Part shown: piece after piece, positions 58,563 through 64,000 of the stretch
Layout: every line of letters begins with the position of its first letter
Numbering within the stretch: position 1 is the stretch's first letter
Source of the DNA: Scytalidium lignicola
Taxonomy: Eukaryota; Ascomycota; Leotiomycetes
Direction of reading: 5' to 3'
NCBI GenBank assembly: GCA_002812745.2
Contig: NCSJ02000198.1
Span: 16,992-80,991 of the forward strand
DNA length: 64,000 nucleotides
Position numbers and translations under genes: made by a program
The notes under the pieces: model-generated
What the model was told of the DNA's origin: nothing
The model's database searches: none
The model's input: the letters and a program-made list of their open reading frames with translations, nothing else

Positions 58563-61370
58563 GTTTTTTGATGTCTTGCTAGCCAACCACTAGGAATCAG
58601 GATCAGGAGGGTTGAGAAGGAGTGCAGTGAAGATCGCGGTTATCTTCACGTGTAGGCCAGGCCGGGAAGTGACGAGGGTGTTAATATAGTCAATATATAT
58701 TATTTTCCCCCAGTTCCCCAGTCCCCAGTCGCCGGTAGTATCATACGTAGCATACGCACCTTGCGGAGCTGTCCCTGTCTCCTCTCGTACTCTTCGCCGT
58801 CTTTTTTTTAATCTCCATCCTTTGCAAGACTTTCACGGCCCTACTCCGGTGCCCGGCACACAGGGTGGAATTGCAGATCTGGCCATAGTCCAGCATTGTT
58901 ATTGCCCATTGATTGGCGCTGTACCTGCGCCGGTAGATCGAATCTCGTACGAACGGTGGAATGCAACATCAGCAGCAGCAGCAGCATGACTTGATCCGGC
59001 GTCGTTTTCTCCTGTCGAGTAATCATTTTACCCAGTTGCAGGTGGATCTGTGAGTGTAGTTTCCTGAGATTTGCCGTGCTTATCCCCTTTCCTCGGTTCG
59101 TTTCTTCTCCACATCCTCCACCCTGGACTAGAACTGCTGCTAGGCTGGGGAAGGAGAAGGGGAATGGGAAGAGAGCAGCATAAAATGATCTGCTACTTCC
59201 CCGCAATCTCCAGTCCCCCAGCCCCCCAGCTTCATCCGATATTCCCGTGTGTTGCAATGGTAACAATAATGACGGCTACATCTTCCTTTTTTTTTAAACA
59301 CCCCCTGCATGGTGTCTGTTCTGTTGAATCGTCCAAATTTCTCCCCTTTCGTGGACGCTTGAAGTTGAGTTTTTCCACCTATTGATGGCGAGCAAGAAAG
59401 AAAGAAACGTCTCTCCTCAGTATCCGGACCGTTTGCTCAGTTAGCGACCGAGTAATGCTCCGCGCGCGACGCATGTAAGATATTAGACTCCCAGTCTCGT
59501 CATACAAACCAGCATCTCCCCATCCCCGGTCTCCTCATCTCCTCTTCTAATGCCGACAGTCTAGATGGAAAAAAGTACAAAAAGGCAGCATCTCCATGCT
59601 TGGCATTGTTCTTTTCAACATGCTCTCTTCCAGCGAAGGTCCATCAAGTGCCGGCACTAAATGGTAGCCTTAGGCACCAATTGTTTATTTGAGCACATGA
59701 CCTGCGGCAACAATTAAAGGGTTGAAGGTTTGTATGTGTTTTATTCAGGCAAAGTAATAAACTTACTTGTTCTCTGACAGTTATAACATTGTTTTTAATA
59801 CAAGTAGCTGTAAGTCGTGCAAAAGTTGAGTATACAATATTTGCACGTGATTCTTCTCAATCTTCTTCACATTTTCTCGACTCATGCTTTGGGAAAGTCA
59901 AATGTCGGCCTTCAACATGAAGGATTGGAGCTACTACAACTACTCGTCCAACTATGAAGCAACATTGAATAACCTGATTAGATAGGGTGGTAAGTTCTAT
60001 GATTCTCTGAATTTCAAGAGAGAGGAATATTACGTACAGTAATTATTACCTTACCCAATACAAAAACAGACCAAAATCTCATGTTTTTCTTCAGCTATCG
60101 CTTTTCACCTTAGGATAGAAGTTGTGTAAGATTCTCCTAATAGCGTATAAAATTCGACTGACTTGCTATATAAAGTTTTGGCGGTTTAGTCGTACAATTA
60201 AACAATTTTCGATGTTTTAATTGTCTAAAATAATGGAGAATACAAAAATATGATAGTACAAATACAGCAAAATCTTAGAACAAATCAGTCAGTAACAGAT
60301 CTATCAAATATCTTACCTATTCTAACACATTATAAATCTATTTATTACACCGAAACGGATTAGTATACAGGCTAGAATTAAGATGACTGAATTAATATTT
60401 TAACCTACAAAGTTTACTATAATTGTATAGACAACTACTTGAAATACAGTCTGCTACTTCTCTTTGGCTTAGGTTCAGCTTTGTTTTTTACTTTTATCTT
60501 ACAATCCTTTTAACTTGCTATAAAAGCTTTACTAAACGTTACGCTTAACTATGCAAGATATTAGTATAGTAAAGAAATCCACGTTTTATCATCTTAAGAA
60601 TTCAATGATATTTTTAATTATACGTTCAAAAAAGTAATGAACTCTTAACAGCACTTGAAGAAAAAGCAGAGTTCATTAGACCGTATCCAAGCTTGCAGAT
60701 TGATTGGTATGATCATTCAAATGATCATGTTGACTATGGTAGTGAGAATAACACAAATATAGCACAAGAACAGGCAAGAAAAGGGGCTGAGATAATGGAA
60801 TTCGATCTAGGCCTCAGATACGAAAACCCCTCATGTGAGAATGATGTGGTGTTGTATACGAGTAAACTTATATTTTTGGGGCAGACCTAAATCCACTTAC
60901 ATCAGACTTAAATCTACTTGTGATCGCTTGTACCTGCTGTTACACAAACTACTTTTAATGATCAAAGTTTAAAAGCAGCTTATAATTTTAATGATATTTA
61001 AGCTATAAGTACCTTACAGTTATAATGAACTTTATAATTACTCATTTTTATAATTATAATTAAATATTATGAAATCCCCTCAAATATACATCCTATAATC
61101 TCTCAAGACAAACTCTTCTGTTCTCTAGAAAAGACAAGACATCTGTGCGCTGAATCAATCGACGATTCCTAGTATAGAAAATGTCTAGCTGTTGCAAGTG
61201 ACCGATCCGCTTCTGCTGTCGACTTTCCAACCCTCTGACTTCCTTCCAAAGACGCTGACGCGTTTAAAAGCTCAAAGCTCAAACCTTGGGAGGAAATATC
61301 GAGAGATCAACCTTGAAGCTATTCATCCCCTCAAGAGGCGTATACGCTTCCATAATGACTAGACAAACAA
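58563..61370. other. Long intergenic region
   Basis: 58563-59560 is GC-richer with CCCCAG and pyrimidine tracts and probably holds the GH79 promoter. From about 59700 the sequence is AT-rich. A plus frame about 60657-60890 (IRPYPSLQIDWYDHSNDHVD) is open for 77 codons, but I recognise nothing. A palindrome ATGATCATT-CA-AATGATCAT lies in it near 60708. The 58841-59266 minus frame lacks family features. Confidence 0.45.
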
Positions 61371-61773
61371 TCAACCCGGGTTCAGGTCCCACCGCAACGG
61401 AATACCTGACTTACTTTCACTCTTGAATAGTGGCTTTAAGGCCTTGAGGTATGGTTCGTAATATGGTTTCTTGGCTTGCACCTAGGAATTATCAGCTGAG
61501 AAGACACTGTAAAGTATCTAACAATATCCCTACATTCATAAACCAGTCATAATCCTTTGTCCAGGCCTCAGTCCAGCGAAAGACGCCCGGCTCGTCAATC
61601 TTCTCACCAGTGATAAAATAGGCACATTCTGGTTCGGCGGCTACGGTGTGGTACATTGGCGTAAAAAGGTGAAGGAAGGCATCTCGGTCTTTTGGGTCGA
61701 AGAACGCTTTGACTTGGAAGATGCAGACGACTTTTGGCGCTGGAGTCACCGAGGCCATTGTAGAGCTTGCCAT
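61371..61773 (-). CDS. Antibiotic-biosynthesis-monooxygenase (ABM) domain protein
   Basis: Exon 1 61773-61534 and exon 2 61481-61371 (52-bp intron, donor GTAGGG, acceptor TAG) give 116 residues; splicing joins DYDWFMN to VQAKKPYYEPYLKALKPLF. The single domain (VVCIFQVKAFFDPKDRDAFL, TVAAEPECAYFITGEKIDEP, FRWTEAWTKD) fits the dimeric alpha/beta-barrel ABM fold of about 100 residues. Members include cofactor-free monooxygenases of polyketide pathways and simple stress-related proteins, so the activity is not fixed. No signal peptide. The unspliced frame would end at GILLDTLQCLLS, which is not family-like. Confidence 0.8.
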
Positions 61774-62048
61774 TGTGGAATTTGTTGAGTTGGAGACGCA
61801 CTTGAATGGCGCGGTCTTTACTGATAGTGATTACTTAAACAGAAATTGGAATTGTTTTAACTTTAAGGTTATTCTTTGATTTCTAAGCAAACCCGGATAT
61901 GAAAGTAGTTTCAGCCGTCCTTTATAAGCATAATTTGGGGCAATTTTATACAGAAGCTAAACCTGAATCAATTTAATTAACTTTATTCTTTTATTTAAAA
62001 GGGGTCCTGCTAACTAACTAACTAGTTAATCATGCCTTATCTCCTTAT
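61774..62048. other. Short intergenic region
   Basis: Promoter side of the ABM gene; nothing else seen. Confidence 0.4.
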
Positions 62049-62294
62049 GTACGTAAGGGGGTGCAAGAAATGATTCGGCATCCCCCTGCAAGCAAATAAT
62101 CCAATCAGGTGCTCTACTTTCTCTAAAATTCACGCTGCCCTAATACCTTCAAGCGATTACACCAGTTTGGATTCCTCATGCCATACAAAGTTTCCACAAA
62201 TTTACCAAAACAGCGTGGGAAAATCTCCTGATTCAGCTAAAAACTGCTCGCTTGCAGGGGGATGCCGAATCATTTCTTGCACCCCCTTACGTAC
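62049..62294. mobile_element. MITE with perfect 45-bp terminal inverted repeats
   Basis: The ends 62049-62093 and 62250-62294 are perfect reverse complements over 45 bp, including GGGGGTGCAAGAAATGATTC. The spacer is 156 bp and non-coding. TA-rich borders (TATGTACGTA) allow a TA target duplication of Tc1/mariner type. Perfect arms imply recent amplification. Confidence 0.85.
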
Positions 62295-62507
62295 GTACAT
62301 ACAGTCGCTTAGCTGGTGTTTTCATTGCCAATGGATTGCGAATTAATCGTCGGCTCGCTTAATCGGCCTTCATTTCTAGTCGTCCCCTCCTAGTCGGAGG
62401 ATGCGAGTGAAACCACGAAGCGAGTGAAACTTTTTACGTTTTTGTATGCGTTTCCCATAGAAAAAANTTAATCAATTTCACCAATCTCACCACAACAATT
62501 GTACCCT

Positions 62508-64000
62508 ATGTCTACACCACTTAAACAACGCATTTTTCAAGCTAAACAATGGCTTATAGAGAATCCTGATGAGAGTCTCTATGTGGCAGCTAAGATATTC
62601 AAGGTCAATAGGTCAACCTTGGCCTCAGCCAAAAGGAGGGGTACTCTATTCAGTACTAATTCTAAACCACATGGTGGCCAAAACCGAATATTGACAGCTG
62701 CCCAAGGGCAAGCTGTTCATGCCTATATTAAGTCATTGCTTGAAAATAGCCAATTGCCTACCAAGGAGATCATATTTAGTGCTATTTGCCATGTGCGCAA
62801 ACAAGCCAATCAACCTTCTCCAACTATAAGTTGGTTCAGGAAGTGGTGGAAGAGCCAACTGTACCTTCACAAGATCAAGACCAAACTAATAACACGTAAT
62901 AGAATTGCAGCCTAAGATTATAAAGATGTAGAAGATTGGTTCAAGTGATATAAGGCTATTATAAAGCAGTATAATATTCATAATAAGAATCTTTACAACT
63001 TTGATGAATCTAGGTTCTGAATTAGGTGCCTTAAAGAGGTGGAAATATTAGTTCCTATTGAAATCACTGAGGTAAGACACTTCTTTATATATTTTTGTAT
63101 TAAGGAATGTCTTTTCTAATGTTAATAGCTTTATTCTTTAAGCCCTGAAAACCAGAGGTCAATTACTATAATTGAAGCTATATGTGCTGATAAGAGAGCT
63201 CTTATCCCACTTGTACTAATAATTCAAGGCAAATACCATATGGCTTCCTGGTATGGCAAAGACCAGCTCAATGGCTCAGAACTAGTTGAATTGACAGATC
63301 ATGGCTATACAACTGATTATATTGGCCTCCGATTCCTTCAACACTTTATTACTTATACAAAAGCCAGCCTAACTTAGCCATATAAACTTCTCCTTATGGA
63401 TAACCATAATAGCCACATTTCATCTGACTTTACCTTATTGGCTAGAAAGAATAATGTGATTCTATTCACATTTCCAGCTTATCTTACACATTGTATATAA
63501 CCTTTAGATGTAAGGGTATTTCAACCCTACAAGCATTGGCATAATAAAGCAGTTCAACATGCTGTAGAATCCTTAGATTTTGAATACTCAATCACCTCTT
63601 TCTTTCGAGATTTGCCTCAAATTCGATGTTAGACCTTTACTAAGTCTACTATTTAAAGTGCTTTTAAGAAGGCTGGCATGTATCCAGTACATAAGAATAC
63701 TACTTTTGAGCTTATGAATAAGTATGCTAAGGAGCCTGAATCTAAGCCACCTGAGCCAGATTTGCCTAAACCGGGCACTCCTAAGTCTATACAACAAGTT
63801 CAGTATCAAATGGATAAGCTTAAAGATAAGGTTATGGATATTCTTAGTTCTCCTTCTCAGCGGAAGTTTGAGTCTTTTATAAAAGGCATTCATGCAATAT
63901 TAGAAGAAGGAGAATATGTCAAGTTTCAGCTGTTTATTACACATGAAAGACTTAAAGATATTATAACCAAAAAGCCACATAATCGCAAAAGGCTTCAAAA
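62508..64000 (+). pseudogene. Pogo/Fot1-type Tc1-mariner transposase, stop-riddled, 3' partial
   Basis: ATG 62508 (MSTPLKQRIFQAKQWLIE) starts a psq/CENP-B-type helix-turn-helix (AAKIFKVNRSTLASAKRRGT) and continues through HGGQNRILTAAQGQAV. After TAA 62913-62915 the same protein continues with stops: NFDESRF (first catalytic Asp), SPENQRSITIIEAICADKRA, LLMDNHNSHISSDF (second Asp), FPAYLTHCI and PLDVRVFQPYKHWHNKA (third Asp), then SAFKKAGMYPV. In-frame stops replace Trp/Gln/Arg-type codons, for example TAA at 63498. A possible intron (GTAAGA...TAAG) lies around 63072-63145. The start of the element is probably near 62303, right beside the MITE; the right end is outside the window. Confidence 0.85.

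Noticed and set aside
58841..59266. 141-codon minus frame
   Set aside because: GC-rich promoter sequence without motif or codon pattern of a gene.
1..64000. tRNA, rRNA or CRISPR array
   Set aside because: No B-box/TpsiC-like arm, rRNA block or regularly spaced repeats with unique spacers was found by eye.

Overview
The window is nuclear DNA of a filamentous ascomycete (Pezizomycotina). The evidence is short GT-AG introns of about 40-150 bp with CTAAC/CTGAC-like branch sites, HET-domain genes, a NACHT-WD40 relic, and repeats degraded by transitions as expected from RIP (repeat-induced point mutation). The species cannot be named from the sequence.

Layout. (1) 1-5 kb: the 3' part of a metallo-beta-lactamase-type thioesterase gene of the aromatic polyketide (ACTE) type, an FAD monooxygenase, and an F-box gene. 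The first two look like the border of a polyketide cluster lying to the left. (2) 6.4-17 kb: a HET-ankyrin gene, a frameshifted HET gene, a WD40 C-terminal fragment, a truncated DUF7702 membrane-protein gene, a dead short-chain dehydrogenase gene and one intact AYR1-like reductase. (3) 17.5-33.5 kb: an AT-rich, gene-empty island holding two complete LTR retrotransposons, both on the minus strand. One is a heavily mutated Ty3/gypsy element (19420-26645, TSD TATAT), the other a milder Ty1/copia element (26850-33024, TSD GTTAT). There is also a 104-bp LTR-like element with its own TSD. (4) 33.7-46.7 kb: an uncharacterised gene, a NACHT-associated fragment, a hidden F-box-like pseudogene, a secreted carboxylesterase, a truncated acetyltransferase, a dehydrogenase with a doubtful start, an uncharacterised frameshifted gene, a hAT-like MITE and a catechol O-methyltransferase. 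(5) 47.7-61.8 kb: mostly intact genes for a VWA membrane protein, an FMO-type monooxygenase, a Dal5-type MFS transporter, a secreted GH79 glycosidase and an ABM-domain protein. (6) 62-64 kb: a Tc1/mariner-type MITE and a stop-riddled pogo/Fot1 transposase that runs off the window.

Two themes explain most of the oddities. First, isolated N characters sit almost always next to homopolymers. Three genes (F-box 3738, HET-ANK 6414, uncharacterised 33712) break by exactly +1 at such an N, so those breaks are probably assembly artefacts. Second, several other genes carry TGG-to-TAG/TGA or CAG/CAA-to-TAG/TAA stops and frameshifts without any N nearby. These look like real decay, concentrated in NLR-type (HET, NACHT, ANK, WD40), F-box and SDR relics around the repeat island.

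No clearly new molecular system was identified. The most distinctive items are the NLR/HET graveyard beside the AT island, the hidden in-frame pseudogene at 37044-37787, the strongly paired hairpin in the copia LTRs, and the VWA protein with a ten-cysteine tail and acidic repeats.
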